32,701 nt of DNA from Gemmatimonadota bacterium. Lineage in GTDB: Bacteria > Gemmatimonadota > Gemmatimonadetes > Gemmatimonadales > Gemmatimonadaceae. The notes below the pieces were generated by a model. That model saw only the letters and a program-made list of their open reading frames with translations, ran no database searches and had not been told where the DNA came from. Made by a program: the position numbers and the translations under genes. The stretch's first letter is position 1. Every line of letters begins with the position of its first letter. Below are positions 1-7,716 of the stretch, piece after piece. The DNA lies in the NCBI GenBank assembly GCA_031127085.1, contig JARIEY010000013.1:1-32701 (forward strand), written 5' to 3'.

Positions 1-12
1 ATGCCGGCCGCT

Positions 13-1821
13 CTACTGCGTGTCCGCGTTATCGGGAAGAATATGGGCGTCGACGAGGGCGAGCAACCCATCGGCCGCCTTGCCCCCACGACGAAGTTCG
101 GCCAGCAGACGCTCGCGCAGCAGGGTCTCGACGGCGCTAGCGGTGTCCGCGTTCAGCGCCTCGCTCGCGGCGGCGGTGGCCGACGCGACGCTGATGGTTC
201 GGATGAGGTGCTTCACCGCCGGCACCGAGCGCGGCGCCACACTGAGTTGGCGGATGCCCAAGCCGAGCAGCGCAAACGCCATCAGCGGCTGCGAGGCCAT
301 TTCGCCGCACACCGACACCTCAATGCCGGCCGCGGCGCCATCCGTCTGCGTGCGCGCGATGAGGCGCAGCACGGCGGGGTGCAGCGCGGTGAAGCGGCTC
401 ACGAGCTGGATGTTGCCGCGATCAACCGCCAACGTGTACTGCACCAGGTCATTGGTGCCGATCGAGAAGAACGACGTTTCGCGCGCGAGCGCGTCGGCGG
501 TGATGACCGCGGCCGGCGTCTCGATCATCACCCCAAGCGGGATGTCGGTGCGATGCGCCGCGCCGCGCGCCGCAAGTTCCGCCGCAGCCTCGGCGAGCAG
601 CACGCGCGTCTGCCGCACCTCATCCACCGAGACGATGAGCGGGAGCATGATCCGCAGGTCGCCGTGCATCGCGCTGCGCAGAAGGGCTCGCAACTGCACC
701 TTGAAGAGCTCGGGCTCGTCGAGGCACATGCGGATGGCGCGCCAGCCGAGGAACGGGTTGGCTTCGTGCGGAAAGCCGCCCACCGGCAGCTTGTCGCCGC
801 CAATGTCGTACGTGCGGATCACCACCGGGTGCGGGGCGAAGGCGCGCAGCACGCGGCTGTACGCTTCGTACTGTTCGTCCTCGTCGGGCATTGCGGCGCG
901 GCCGACCACCAGGAACTCGGTGCGCATCAGCCCCACGCCCTCGGCGCCGCTCGTCGCGCCGGCGGCCGCCTCGTCCGGCATATCGACATTGGCGCGCAGC
1001 GTGATGCGCACGCCATCGAGCGTGACCGCTTCGGCTCCCGCATAGCGCTGCAACTCGCGCGCTTCCTCCTGCTCCACCCGCGCGCGCTGCCGGTACTCGG
1101 CAATGCGCTCCGGGGTAGGCTCGAGGATCAGCAGACCGTGCGTCCCGTCGATGATCGCGGTGGACCCCGCCTCCATCCGCGCGGTGGCGTCGCGCAGGCC
1201 AACGACGGCCGGCAGGCCGAGCGATCGCGCCAGAATAGCGACGTGCGACGTGCCCGTCCCCGCGTCGGTGGCAATGGCGGCGATCGCCTCACGATCGAAC
1301 TGCACGGTGAGCGACGGCGTGAGATCGTGCGTGACCAGAATCGCGTTGCTTCCCTTGGGCAGGTCGACCGGATCGCGGTCGGGGAGCCCGAGGAGCAGTG
1401 AGAGGACGCGGATCTGCACGTCGAGCAGGTCGCTCACCCGCTCGCGCATCAGCGCGTTGGTGGAGCGCGCAAAGTGCTCGCGCCACTCGAGGAGGACGAG
1501 ATCAAACGCCTTCTCGGCGGCGAATCCCTGCCGGATCAGCGTCTCGACGCTCATCCGCAGATCGGCGTCATCGCAGATGGAAATCTGCACGTCGAAGATC
1601 GCCGCTTCCTCGGCGCCGGCGTGTTCCTCGACGCGGTCGCGCACGGTGCGCAACCGTTCGACCGCCTGGTCGCAGGCCGCGTGCAGGCGCGCCACCTCGG
1701 CGTCGGTCTCCTCGGGCTCCACCATCCGCGGCGTCACCTCCGGCACTTCCCAGCGCAGCAGGTGGACCGGGCCGATGACGATGCCGGGCGACGCGGCGAC
1801 GCCGACGATGGCGACGCTCAC
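13..1821 (-). CDS. ptsI: PTS Enzyme I (phosphoenolpyruvate-protein phosphotransferase)
   Basis: Cytoplasmic first enzyme of the PTS; it takes phosphate from PEP onto a histidine and passes it to HPr. The 602-residue product has the expected order: N-terminal HPr-binding/phosphohistidine part, with active His193 in GTGTSHVAILAR, then the C-terminal TIM-barrel PEP domain with GVGLMRTEF (near 295), MIETPAAV, IGTNDLVQYTLAVDRGN and the Cys-containing VCGEMASQPLMAF. The family is usually about 570 residues; the excess is mostly an Ala/Leu-rich C-terminal tail after residue 550. The start is GTG at 1821, one base after the HPr stop codon, so it is the last gene of the PTS run. The stop (TAG) lies 12 nt from the window edge, and no terminator can be seen in that space. 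Identification is very secure. Confidence 0.97.
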   Translation of the reverse strand: MSVAIVGVAASPGIVIGPVHLLRWEVPEVTPRMVEPEETDAEVARLHAACDQAVERLRTVRDRVEEHAGAEEAAIFDVQISICDDADLRMSVETLIRQGFAAEKAFDLVLLEWREHFARSTNALMRERVSDLLDVQIRVLSLLLGLPDRDPVDLPKGSNAILVTHDLTPSLTVQFDREAIAAIATDAGTGTSHVAILARSLGLPAVVGLRDATARMEAGSTAIIDGTHGLLILEPTPERIAEYRQRARVEQEEARELQRYAGAEAVTLDGVRITLRANVDMPDEAAAGATSGAEGVGLMRTEFLVVGRAAMPDEDEQYEAYSRVLRAFAPHPVVIRTYDIGGDKLPVGGFPHEANPFLGWRAIRMCLDEPELFKVQLRALLRSAMHGDLRIMLPLIVSVDEVRQTRVLLAEAAAELAARGAAHRTDIPLGVMIETPAAVITADALARETSFFSIGTNDLVQYTLAVDRGNIQLVSRFTALHPAVLRLIARTQTDGAAAGIEVSVCGEMASQPLMAFALLGLGIRQLSVAPRSVPAVKHLIRTISVASATAAASEALNADTASAVETLLRERLLAELRRGGKAADGLLALVDAHILPDNADTQ

Positions 1822-1822
1822 G

Positions 1823-2089
1823 TCAGCTCTCGCCGAACTTGGAGTTCACGAGCGCGACCAGCGCATCGGCCGCGGCATCGGCGTCGTCGCCCGTGGCGCG
1901 AATCAGGATCGTCGCGCCGCACTCGGCCGCGAGCATCATCACGCCCATGATGCTCTTGCCGTTCACCTCGAGGTCATCGCGCACGATGGTGATCGCCGCC
2001 TTGAACCGGGCGGCGACCTTCACGATCTCCGCGGCGGGACGCGCGTGGATACCGTGAGCGTTCTTCACTTCCACCGACCGTTCCACCAT
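1823..2089 (-). CDS. ptsH: HPr phosphocarrier protein
   Basis: Small cytoplasmic phosphocarrier of 88 residues. It shows the PEP-dependent site His15 in GIHARPAA and the regulatory Ser46 in NGKSIMGVMML, the site used by HPr kinase/phosphorylase; hprK lies in the same gene run. The reading frame stays open far upstream, but the true start is the ATG at 2089: it gives the normal HPr N-terminus (MVERSVEV) and sits in a TGATG overlap with the stop of the IID gene. Presence of both His15 and Ser46 suggests the protein both carries phosphate and can be modified by HprK/P. Family assignment is secure; that Ser46 is really phosphorylated in this organism is inference. Confidence 0.97.
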   Translation of the reverse strand: MVERSVEVKNAHGIHARPAAEIVKVAARFKAAITIVRDDLEVNGKSIMGVMMLAAECGATILIRATGDDADAAADALVALVNSKFGES

Positions 2090-2847
2090 CAGCGCAGTAC
2101 CGAGTAAAGGAAAAACCCCACGAGGAGCAGCACGCCAACCCGCCAGCCGTCGATGCGGCCCTGCCAGCGCGCCAGCGCCGCGGCCAGGCCCGCTGCCAGG
2201 GCGAGTTCCAGGCCGATCGAATACGAATGCCCCAAGCGAACGCGCTGGAGCACGAGCGGCAGCGCCAGCCCGGCGATGAGCGCCACGCCGCGCGCCACGT
2301 GCAATGGCCCTTGGCGCAAAACAGGGCTCCCGAGCGCCGCAGCGACCTTGAGCCCATCGCGATAGCCCGCCCGGAGCCCCCACGCGCGCAAGGCAACGTG
2401 TCCGACATTGAAAGTTCCCACAAACAACGCGACGACGCCAGTTGCCGAGAGCCCCAAACCGAACGCCAGCAGCGCCAGGACTGAGCAGAACGGCAGCCAT
2501 CCCGCCCACACCAGCCGGTCGCCAGCAGCCCCCAGCGGCCCACAGCAGGCGGTGCGGAACCGTTCGATGCGGACCGGGTCTTCCCCGTCCAGTTCGGCAC
2601 GCACCAGCGCACCCACGGCGAGCGCGGCGAGGTACGGATGCGCGTTGAAATAGCGGCTGTGGCGTGCCAAGGCGGCCTGGTATGCCGGCCCGGCTCGTCC
2701 CCCCGGGAGCAGCCGCAAGGCGGGCTCGGCGGCGAAGGCGATGCCGTTGCCGATCATCACTTCGTAGTTGTAGCTCCCTTGCACGGCAAAGAGCCGCACG
2801 AAGACGCGCAGCCAGGTGCCCAGGGGAAGCGTCGGCGCCGCGCTCAT
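2089..2847 (-). CDS. PTS mannose-family IID component
   Basis: Membrane subunit of a mannose/fructose/sorbose-family EII, 252 residues. The N-terminal block FVRLFAVQGSYNYEVM matches the conserved IID opening, where the family usually has a (S/A)WN(Y/F)ERM-like motif. Hydrophobic segments follow in the C-terminal half (about 115-150, 180-205, 210-225 and 235-250), the last close to the C-terminus (FFLYSVLR). The start is ATG 2847, which overlaps the IIC stop as ATGA; a longer upstream frame exists but lacks IID character. The stop overlaps the HPr start as TGATG. It should form the membrane channel complex with IIC. The substrate cannot be inferred from the sequence. Confidence 0.88.
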   Translation of the reverse strand: MSAAPTLPLGTWLRVFVRLFAVQGSYNYEVMIGNGIAFAAEPALRLLPGGRAGPAYQAALARHSRYFNAHPYLAALAVGALVRAELDGEDPVRIERFRTACCGPLGAAGDRLVWAGWLPFCSVLALLAFGLGLSATGVVALFVGTFNVGHVALRAWGLRAGYRDGLKVAAALGSPVLRQGPLHVARGVALIAGLALPLVLQRVRLGHSYSIGLELALAAGLAAALARWQGRIDGWRVGVLLLVGFFLYSVLR

Positions 2848-3545
2848 CGGAACGCCGCCAGCATCGTGCCGCCTGCCAGGCCGGCGAGCAGCCACCACTG
2901 ATACCCCTTGGTGGTGTGCACCACTTTCCAGATCGCGCCACCGGCTACACCGACCGCGATGGCTCCGGTCAGGCCGACCGCGGCCGGGCCGGTGCTGCCG
3001 TGCAACCAGGAGGAGAGCAGATCCCGTGCCGGCAGCAACGCAAGGACGAAGATGGCTGTGACTGCCCCGGCACGGCCAAAGTCGACGATGATCCCCGTCC
3101 ACTGCACGGCGACCACCGCCGCCGAGTCGCCCGCCACCAGCTCATCGCGGTACCGTCCAGCCACCGACAGGTTGAACTTGCGGAGCCAGACCAGCGTCTG
3201 CCCGCCGACGAAGGCGCAGCCCAGTCCAGCGAGCACCGCAATAGGGACCAGATGCGGGCCGGACGATGCCGCGTCCGGACTCAGGGAGGCGAGTGCACCG
3301 GCGGCGACCGATGCCGGCCCCCATTCGGGATAGCGCGACGCACCGAAGGGCATCGTCTCGAGTGCAAAGCACTCCAGCAACACCCCGACGAGCAGCCCGG
3401 ACGCCACGTCGCCGCATAGCGCGCCGGCCAGCGTCGCCGCCACCAGCGGCCGCGAAAGCATCGCCTGCGGAAACGACACGAAATCCAGCCCGACGGCGGC
3501 GCCGAGCATCGTGAGCAGCGTCAGGGTGCCGACGCTGATGTTCAT
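2844..3545 (-). CDS. PTS mannose-family IIC component (membrane permease)
   Basis: Integral membrane subunit of the mannose-family EII, 233 residues, somewhat shorter than the roughly 260 common in the family. Several hydrophobic helices are visible: residues 5-25, 32-60, 75-92, 97-118, a pair at 138-175 and the last at 185-230. The block QAMLSRPLVAATLAGALCGD followed by GLLVGVLLECFAL is the typical IIC N-terminal pattern. The start is ATG at 3545, overlapping the IIB stop by ATGA, with GGAG about 6 nt upstream. It probably pairs with the IID product to make the translocation unit. The family call is good; which sugar it carries, if any, is unknown. Confidence 0.87.
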   Translation of the reverse strand: MNISVGTLTLLTMLGAAVGLDFVSFPQAMLSRPLVAATLAGALCGDVASGLLVGVLLECFALETMPFGASRYPEWGPASVAAGALASLSPDAASSGPHLVPIAVLAGLGCAFVGGQTLVWLRKFNLSVAGRYRDELVAGDSAAVVAVQWTGIIVDFGRAGAVTAIFVLALLPARDLLSSWLHGSTGPAAVGLTGAIAVGVAGGAIWKVVHTTKGYQWWLLAGLAGGTMLAAFR

Positions 3546-4030
3546 CCTCCGCTCCGCGAGAGCAGTTCGCGCAGCGGCACGGGCACCGTCCCCGGCACAT
3601 CCTGCGCGGACACGTCGACGCCGCGCGATGCGATGGCGCGCAGATCGGCCTCCTCGGCCGGGTCGAGAAAGACGTAGCGCAGCTTGGGCGAGCGCCCCGC
3701 GCGGTGATGAAGGCCGCCGACGTTCACGCGCGGAATGGCCGCGCCCCCTTCGACAAGCGCGCGCATGGCCGCCGTGTCGCCGGTGAGCAGCAGGCCCGGC
3801 TCCTCACGCGCCGCATAGTCCGCGGCGTGCTCCAGCGCGCTAGCGACCGTCTCGAAGTGCACCGTCATCTCCGGCGGCACGCCCATACGATAGAGGTCCT
3901 GTTCCCAATCGCTGGCCGCGACCGCGTCGTCGACGAGGACGATGAAGCCTAGTGCCAAGGGCTGGCCCCACCCGACGACCACCTGGCCGTGCACCAGCCG
4001 GTCATCGATGCGATAGACCTCAATCGCCAC
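3542..4030 (-). CDS. PTS mannose-family IIB component
   Basis: Cytoplasmic phosphotransfer subunit, 162 residues, the usual size for a free-standing IIB of this family. The N-terminus YRIDDRLVHGQVVVGW carries the conserved phosphorylatable His14 in RLVHGQV. It accepts phosphate from IIA and passes it to the substrate bound by IIC/IID. The start is a GTG at 4030 that overlaps the end of IIA by 11 nt; a strong AGAGGAGG lies 6 nt upstream, inside the IIA gene, and supports this start over any downstream alternative. It belongs to the tightly overlapped IIA-IIB-IIC-IID-HPr-EI series. Identification secure, substrate unknown. Confidence 0.92.
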   Translation of the reverse strand: MAIEVYRIDDRLVHGQVVVGWGQPLALGFIVLVDDAVAASDWEQDLYRMGVPPEMTVHFETVASALEHAADYAAREEPGLLLTGDTAAMRALVEGGAAIPRVNVGGLHHRAGRSPKLRYVFLDPAEEADLRAIASRGVDVSAQDVPGTVPVPLRELLSRSGG

Positions 4031-4427
4031 GCGCGCCCTCCTCTGCCACGCACATCGCCGCCTGCCCCTTGGCCACCGCCATCTTCCACGTCTCAGGGCC
4101 GCCGGTGGCCGCCATCACGAAGGAGAGCAGCATTGGCAGGTTGGCGCCACAGACGACCGCCAGCCCCGGCTGCTCGCGGGCGATGCGACGCGCGGCGATG
4201 GTGCAACTGCCGGCCGGCAGGTCGGTGAACACGACCATTGCGCCGCTGGAGGTGACCGCCTGTCGAAGGGCGTCAGCCAGTTCGGCGCCGCCCAGCGTCG
4301 CGTTGCTGAACGGCATCAGGCGCGAAGCGGCGGCAGCGCCGGCCACCCGAGAGACGGCGCTCACCAGCCCTTCGGCCAGGTCGCCGTGCGCCGCCACGAT
4401 GGCGCGGGGTCCCTCACTCATCGTCAT
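4020..4427 (-). CDS. PTS mannose-family IIA component
   Basis: Cytoplasmic IIA domain protein of 135 residues, comparable to the IIA half of EIIAB-Man. The opening PRAIVAAHGDLAEGLVSAV has the phosphorylatable His (residue 14 from the chosen start). TDLPAGSCTIAARRIA and VCGANLPMLLSFVMA match the conserved middle of the family. Two ATGs (4427 and 4421) and a TTG (4430) are possible starts, all inside the last codons of hprK; I chose 4427, but 4421 is equally credible. The overlap with hprK suggests translational coupling between the regulator and the first EII gene. It would receive phosphate from HPr and hand it to IIB. Confidence 0.9.
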   Translation of the reverse strand: MTMSEGPRAIVAAHGDLAEGLVSAVSRVAGAAAASRLMPFSNATLGGAELADALRQAVTSSGAMVVFTDLPAGSCTIAARRIAREQPGLAVVCGANLPMLLSFVMAATGGPETWKMAVAKGQAAMCVAEEGARGD

Positions 4428-5388
4428 CAAGCAGGTATTTGCTCAAATCGGTGGCCGTGCTGCGGCGCGCCATCTTGGACTTGAGCCGTTCGTTGAACGC
4501 GTGTGCGGCGTCCACCCCGGTGTACCGCAGCAGGTGGTTCATCGCGATGACTTCCGAGATAACGGTGATGTTTTTCCCGGGATTCAGCGGGACAGTGATC
4601 TTGGGCAGATCCACGCCAAGAATATTGACGGTCTGCCCGTCGAGTCCGGTCCGGTCGACCTGCAGCGTCTTGTCCCAGACGACCAGGTCGACAACCACCT
4701 CGATGCGCTTCTGCTGGCGGACGGAGTGAATGCCGAAAATGGCGCTGATGTCGATGAGGCCGACGCCGCGGATCTCCATGAAGTGGCGCTGCAACTCGTG
4801 GCCGCGCCCGATCACCACGTCAGCGCCCTTGCGGCGCGCCAGCACGAGATCGTCGGCCACCAGACGGTGTCCCCGCTCCACGAGATCGAGCACGCACTCC
4901 GACTTGCCGATCCCGCTCTCGCCGGTGAACAGCAGGCCGACACCGAAGACGTCGGCCAGCGACCCGTGCAGCGAGATGGCCGGCGAGAACTCGTTTTCGA
5001 GGAATGGCGTGATGATGCGGTAGAACTCGAGCGTCTTGAGCCCGGAGACGAGAATGGAGACGCCGGCGCGGCGCGCCTCATCCTCCATATCCTCCGGGAG
5101 CGACTGCCCCTTGGTGACCATCACGCACGGGATGGGATAGCTGAAGTACGTGCGCAGATTGTGGCGCCGCGTATCCGGGTCGAGCGAGGCGATGTAACTG
5201 ATTTCGGTCTCGCCGAGCACCTGCACGCGCTGGTGCACGAAGCGGCCCGTGTACCCGGCGAGCACGAGGCCGGGGCCTGACGCGTCGGAAGTGGGAATCT
5301 CACGCGAGAGCCCGTCGGGGCTCCCGAGCACGGTGAGCCGCAGCGCGTCCCCCATGCGTTCGACGAGCCCGCGGACGGTCAGCGCCAT
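4414..5388 (-). CDS. hprK: HPr kinase/phosphorylase
   Basis: Bifunctional regulator that phosphorylates HPr on Ser46 with ATP or PPi and removes that phosphate again. The 324-residue protein has an N-terminal domain (1-130), then the catalytic His141 in SLHGSLADVFG, the Walker A loop GESGIGKS (156-163), Asp179-Asp180, and the HprK signature EIRGVGLIDI (205-214). All residues expected for activity are visible. It starts at ATG 5388 with GAGGG a few bases upstream and is 7 nt after hpf. Its stop lies inside the start region of the IIA gene. Placement directly before EIIA and HPr suggests it sets the phosphorylation state of this PTS. No CcpA-like partner appears in the window. Confidence 0.97.
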   Translation of the reverse strand: MALTVRGLVERMGDALRLTVLGSPDGLSREIPTSDASGPGLVLAGYTGRFVHQRVQVLGETEISYIASLDPDTRRHNLRTYFSYPIPCVMVTKGQSLPEDMEDEARRAGVSILVSGLKTLEFYRIITPFLENEFSPAISLHGSLADVFGVGLLFTGESGIGKSECVLDLVERGHRLVADDLVLARRKGADVVIGRGHELQRHFMEIRGVGLIDISAIFGIHSVRQQKRIEVVVDLVVWDKTLQVDRTGLDGQTVNILGVDLPKITVPLNPGKNITVISEVIAMNHLLRYTGVDAAHAFNERLKSKMARRSTATDLSKYLLDDDE

Positions 5389-5395
5389 TGCGCCC

Positions 5396-5701
5396 TCACG
5401 CCTTGGCCGGCACGTGCCGCTTGGGCGTGCGGCGCTCCTTCGACGCCTGACGCACCAGCTTGCCCAGCGCCTCAGTCAGCGCCGGCCCCCAATACCGCCC
5501 AACCGCCGACGCCACGAGACGCGTGCCGCGCGGCGCGGTGAAGACAATCTCCACACGGCGCTCCGGCCCATCCTCGGCGAACCGAACCGTTGCGCCTGTG
5601 GCGCGCGGAATACGCTCCGCCGCCTTCAGGACCGCCCGCTCGGCTTTCTTGAGCATGGACTCGGTCAGTGCAATGCCACGATGCGAAAAGGCCAGCTCCA
5701 C
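5396..5701 (-). CDS. hpf: Ribosome hibernation promoting factor, short form (HPF/RaiA family)
   Basis: Small protein of 101 residues resembling the HPF/YfiA (sigma-54 modulation) family, which binds the 30S decoding region and silences ribosomes in stationary phase. It has the alpha-helical N-terminal segment (TESMLKKAERAVLKAAERI), a beta part (ATVRFAEDG, RRVEIVFTA) and the second helix (WGPALTEALGKLVRQ), ending in a basic tail. It lacks the extra C-terminal dimerisation domain of long HPF. The GTG start at 5701 has GGAGGG 7 nt upstream. In many bacteria hpf sits near rpoN and PTS/hprK genes; here hprK follows by 7 nt. The match is by pattern and size, so the call is good but not certain. Confidence 0.8.
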   Translation of the reverse strand: MELAFSHRGIALTESMLKKAERAVLKAAERIPRATGATVRFAEDGPERRVEIVFTAPRGTRLVASAVGRYWGPALTEALGKLVRQASKERRTPKRHVPAKA

Positions 5702-5705
5702 GGCG

Positions 5706-6812
5706 TTACCCTCCGGTGGAAATCACTTGTTGAAGATGCGCCGCCGTTTCGTCGGCGGCACGGTCCCACGTGAATGATTCGGCAAAGCGGCGTCCCGCCG
5801 CGCCAAGACGCGCGACCAGCTCGGGCGACGCGCACAAGCGCTGCATGGCGGCCGCCATCGCCCCGATGTCGGCGTGCGGCACGAGAAACCCCGTCTCGCC
5901 GTCCCGGACCGACTCCCGAATGCCCGGCGAGTTGGAGGCGACGACCGGCGTTCCGCAGGCAGAGGCCTCGATGTTGGTGAGCCCCCACCCTTCCTTGGGC
6001 GATGCGAAGGCGGTGGCCCAGGCGCGCCGCAGCAGTGCCAGCTTCTCGGCTTCACTCACAAATCCAAGAAACCGCACGCGCGCGGTCAGGTCAAGCGAAG
6101 CCACCAGCGCCTCGAGCGCCGGGCGATAGTCGCCCTCACCGGCGATCTCGAGCACCGCGCGGGGATCGGCCACCTGCGCAAAGGCGCGAATGACCAGGTC
6201 CACACCCTTGTACTTCTTGAGTCGCCCGAGATACGCGAACACCGGCGTTGGCGAACGCTCCGCGGCGTTCGGCGTATAGTACGCGCACGAAGCACCCGGA
6301 TAGATGACCCGCACGTGATCGCGCGGAATGCCGCGGGCGACGAGGTCGTCGGCCGTGCTCTCGCTGATCGCCTCGAACGGGGTGTCGCGATACACGAACG
6401 GAATCGGCCGCTCCGACAGCCAGACCGCGGCGGCCAGCGGCGCGGCGAGCTCCTGAAACGCGGTGCCGCCGAAGAGGTGCGGCACACACGCCACCACGCG
6501 GCGCGCGCCCCACAGCGGCGTATAGAGCGGCATCTTGTTGATGTCCTCGACGAGCACATCGAAGGACTGCGCCGCCAGATGCCGGCGGTAGTAGGCCAGG
6601 GCCGTCAGCGCGAAGGTCTGCCGGATGCCCGTGCGGTGCACCTGCATTCCTCCGAGCGTGGCACGCGGCGGCCCATCGGGCCAACCGCCGCACAGCATCG
6701 TGACCTCGTGTCCCTTGGCCGCCAACCGCTCGAAGATCTCGTGCAGATGGATCTCCGCACCGCCGGCGAGCGGATTCTCCTTATCCTGCCAGTTGACGAC
6801 CAGAAGACGCAC
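5706..6812 (-). CDS. Glycosyltransferase, GT4 family (GT-B fold)
   Basis: Probable cytoplasmic or membrane-associated sugar transferase of 368 residues. The N-terminal Rossmann half has MRLLVVNWQDKENPLAGGAE, with the glycine-rich acceptor-side loop. The C-terminal half has VFAYLGRLKKYKGVDLVIRA (about 185-210) and the GT4 nucleotide-sugar motif EGWGLTNIEASACGTPVVAS, where the two glutamates of EX7E are seen. The start is a GTG at 6812 overlapping the nusB stop by one base (TAGTG). It ends 4 nt before the hpf start. Donor and acceptor cannot be told; no polysaccharide cluster surrounds it, so its role in envelope glycan synthesis is only a guess. Confidence 0.88.
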   Translation of the reverse strand: MRLLVVNWQDKENPLAGGAEIHLHEIFERLAAKGHEVTMLCGGWPDGPPRATLGGMQVHRTGIRQTFALTALAYYRRHLAAQSFDVLVEDINKMPLYTPLWGARRVVACVPHLFGGTAFQELAAPLAAAVWLSERPIPFVYRDTPFEAISESTADDLVARGIPRDHVRVIYPGASCAYYTPNAAERSPTPVFAYLGRLKKYKGVDLVIRAFAQVADPRAVLEIAGEGDYRPALEALVASLDLTARVRFLGFVSEAEKLALLRRAWATAFASPKEGWGLTNIEASACGTPVVASNSPGIRESVRDGETGFLVPHADIGAMAAAMQRLCASPELVARLGAAGRRFAESFTWDRAADETAAHLQQVISTGG

Positions 6813-7225
6813 TAGAGCCGCCCCATCCGACGCGCGAGCGCATCGAGGACGCCGTTGACGAACCGCGCGCTTTGCGCGCTTCCGAACCGCTCGGCGAGTC
6901 GCACCGCTTCCTGCAGCACCACCCGCGGCGGCGTGCTCCCCTGTGACAGTTCGGCCGCCGCGAGGCGCAGCACGCAGCGCTCGATCGCTCCCAGGCGCTC
7001 GATGCGCCAGTTGGTGGTGACTTCCCCCAACTCGGCGTCGAGATCGGTGCCCTGCGCTTGCACGATGCGCAGCAGCGCATCGGCGAAGGCCCGTTCCTCT
7101 GGGGCGACGATCAGATCATCCCACAGGAGCTGTGCCACACGGTCGAGCGGCTGGTCATCGCGCAGGTCCCACGCGTACAGGGCCTGCAAGGCGCGTGCAC
7201 GCCCGCGAGTCTCTAGGCGGGCCAT
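6812..7225 (-). CDS. nusB: Transcription antitermination factor NusB
   Basis: RNA-binding factor that, with NusE/S10, loads on boxA and prevents premature termination in rRNA operons. The 137-residue all-helical protein shows the family pattern: RGRARALQALYAWDL at the start, WRIERLGAIERCVLRLAAAEL in the middle, and VVLQEAVRLAERFG...FVNGVLDALAR at the end. An upstream in-frame GTG/ATG extension exists, but ATG 7225 is preferred because it forms TGATG with the ribH stop and gives the standard length. NusB directly after ribH is a common bacterial arrangement. Identification secure. Confidence 0.95.
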   Translation of the reverse strand: MARLETRGRARALQALYAWDLRDDQPLDRVAQLLWDDLIVAPEERAFADALLRIVQAQGTDLDAELGEVTTNWRIERLGAIERCVLRLAAAELSQGSTPPRVVLQEAVRLAERFGSAQSARFVNGVLDALARRMGRL

Positions 7226-7716
7226 CAGTCCTCCCCGTCGGATTCTTCGCCCGCGTCGAGCAGTCCGAAGAGGTCGGCCATCTGCATCGCGGCCATTGCC
7301 GCATCCCAACCCTTGTTGCCGTGCGCGCCGCCGGCGCGGGCCTGCGCCTGTTCCACGGTGTCCGTGGTGAGCAGGCCAAAGCCGATGGGGACGCCGTACT
7401 CGCCCTGCAACATCGAGAGGGCGCGCGCCGTCTCGCCTGCCACGAAGTCAAAATGGGGCGTCTCGCCGCGAATAACCGCCCCGCAGACGACGACGGCCTC
7501 GTAGCGCTCGCTCATCAGCACGCGGGCGACGGCCGGCGCCAGTTCCCACGCCCCCGGCACCCAGACGACGTCGACGTCGTCAGCGCGCGCGCCGTGACGC
7601 ACCAGGCAGTCGAGCGCGCCGTCGACGAGCGCCTGCGTGACCGACTCATTGAACCGGCTGCCGACCACGACGAATCGCCGTCCGGCCCCGGTTGGGGTGC
7701 CCTCAAACTCAGCCAT
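7225..7716 (-). CDS. ribH: 6,7-dimethyl-8-ribityllumazine synthase
   Basis: Condenses 5-amino-6-ribitylamino-uracil with 3,4-dihydroxy-2-butanone 4-phosphate, the penultimate step of riboflavin synthesis; the enzyme usually forms 60-mer or pentameric shells. The 163-residue protein shows SRFNESVTQALVDGALDCL near the N-terminus, WVPGAWELAPAVARVL, and the active-site block GAVIRGETPHFDFVAGE with its catalytic His. GFGLLTTDTVEQAQAR and HGNKGWDAA close the family pattern. A GTG one codon upstream (7719) is possible, but ATG 7716 overlaps the ribBA stop as TGATG. The acidic tail (EESDGED) is slightly longer than usual. It sits in the order ribE-ribBA-ribH-nusB. Confidence 0.97.
   Translation of the reverse strand: MAEFEGTPTGAGRRFVVVGSRFNESVTQALVDGALDCLVRHGARADDVDVVWVPGAWELAPAVARVLMSERYEAVVVCGAVIRGETPHFDFVAGETARALSMLQGEYGVPIGFGLLTTDTVEQAQARAGGAHGNKGWDAAMAAMQMADLFGLLDAGEESDGED

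Noticed and set aside
1-1401. Long plus-strand open frame of 466 codons
   Set aside because: Antisense to ptsI; its translation is Arg/His/Ala-rich with no family motifs, a typical by-product of high-GC third positions.
1823-2941. A 372-codon minus-strand frame including HPr
   Set aside because: Only the last 88 codons resemble a protein family; the upstream part is the wrong frame of the IID gene.
3952-5280. Plus-strand open frame of 442 codons
   Set aside because: Antisense to hprK and the IIA/IIB genes, which have every expected motif on the other strand.
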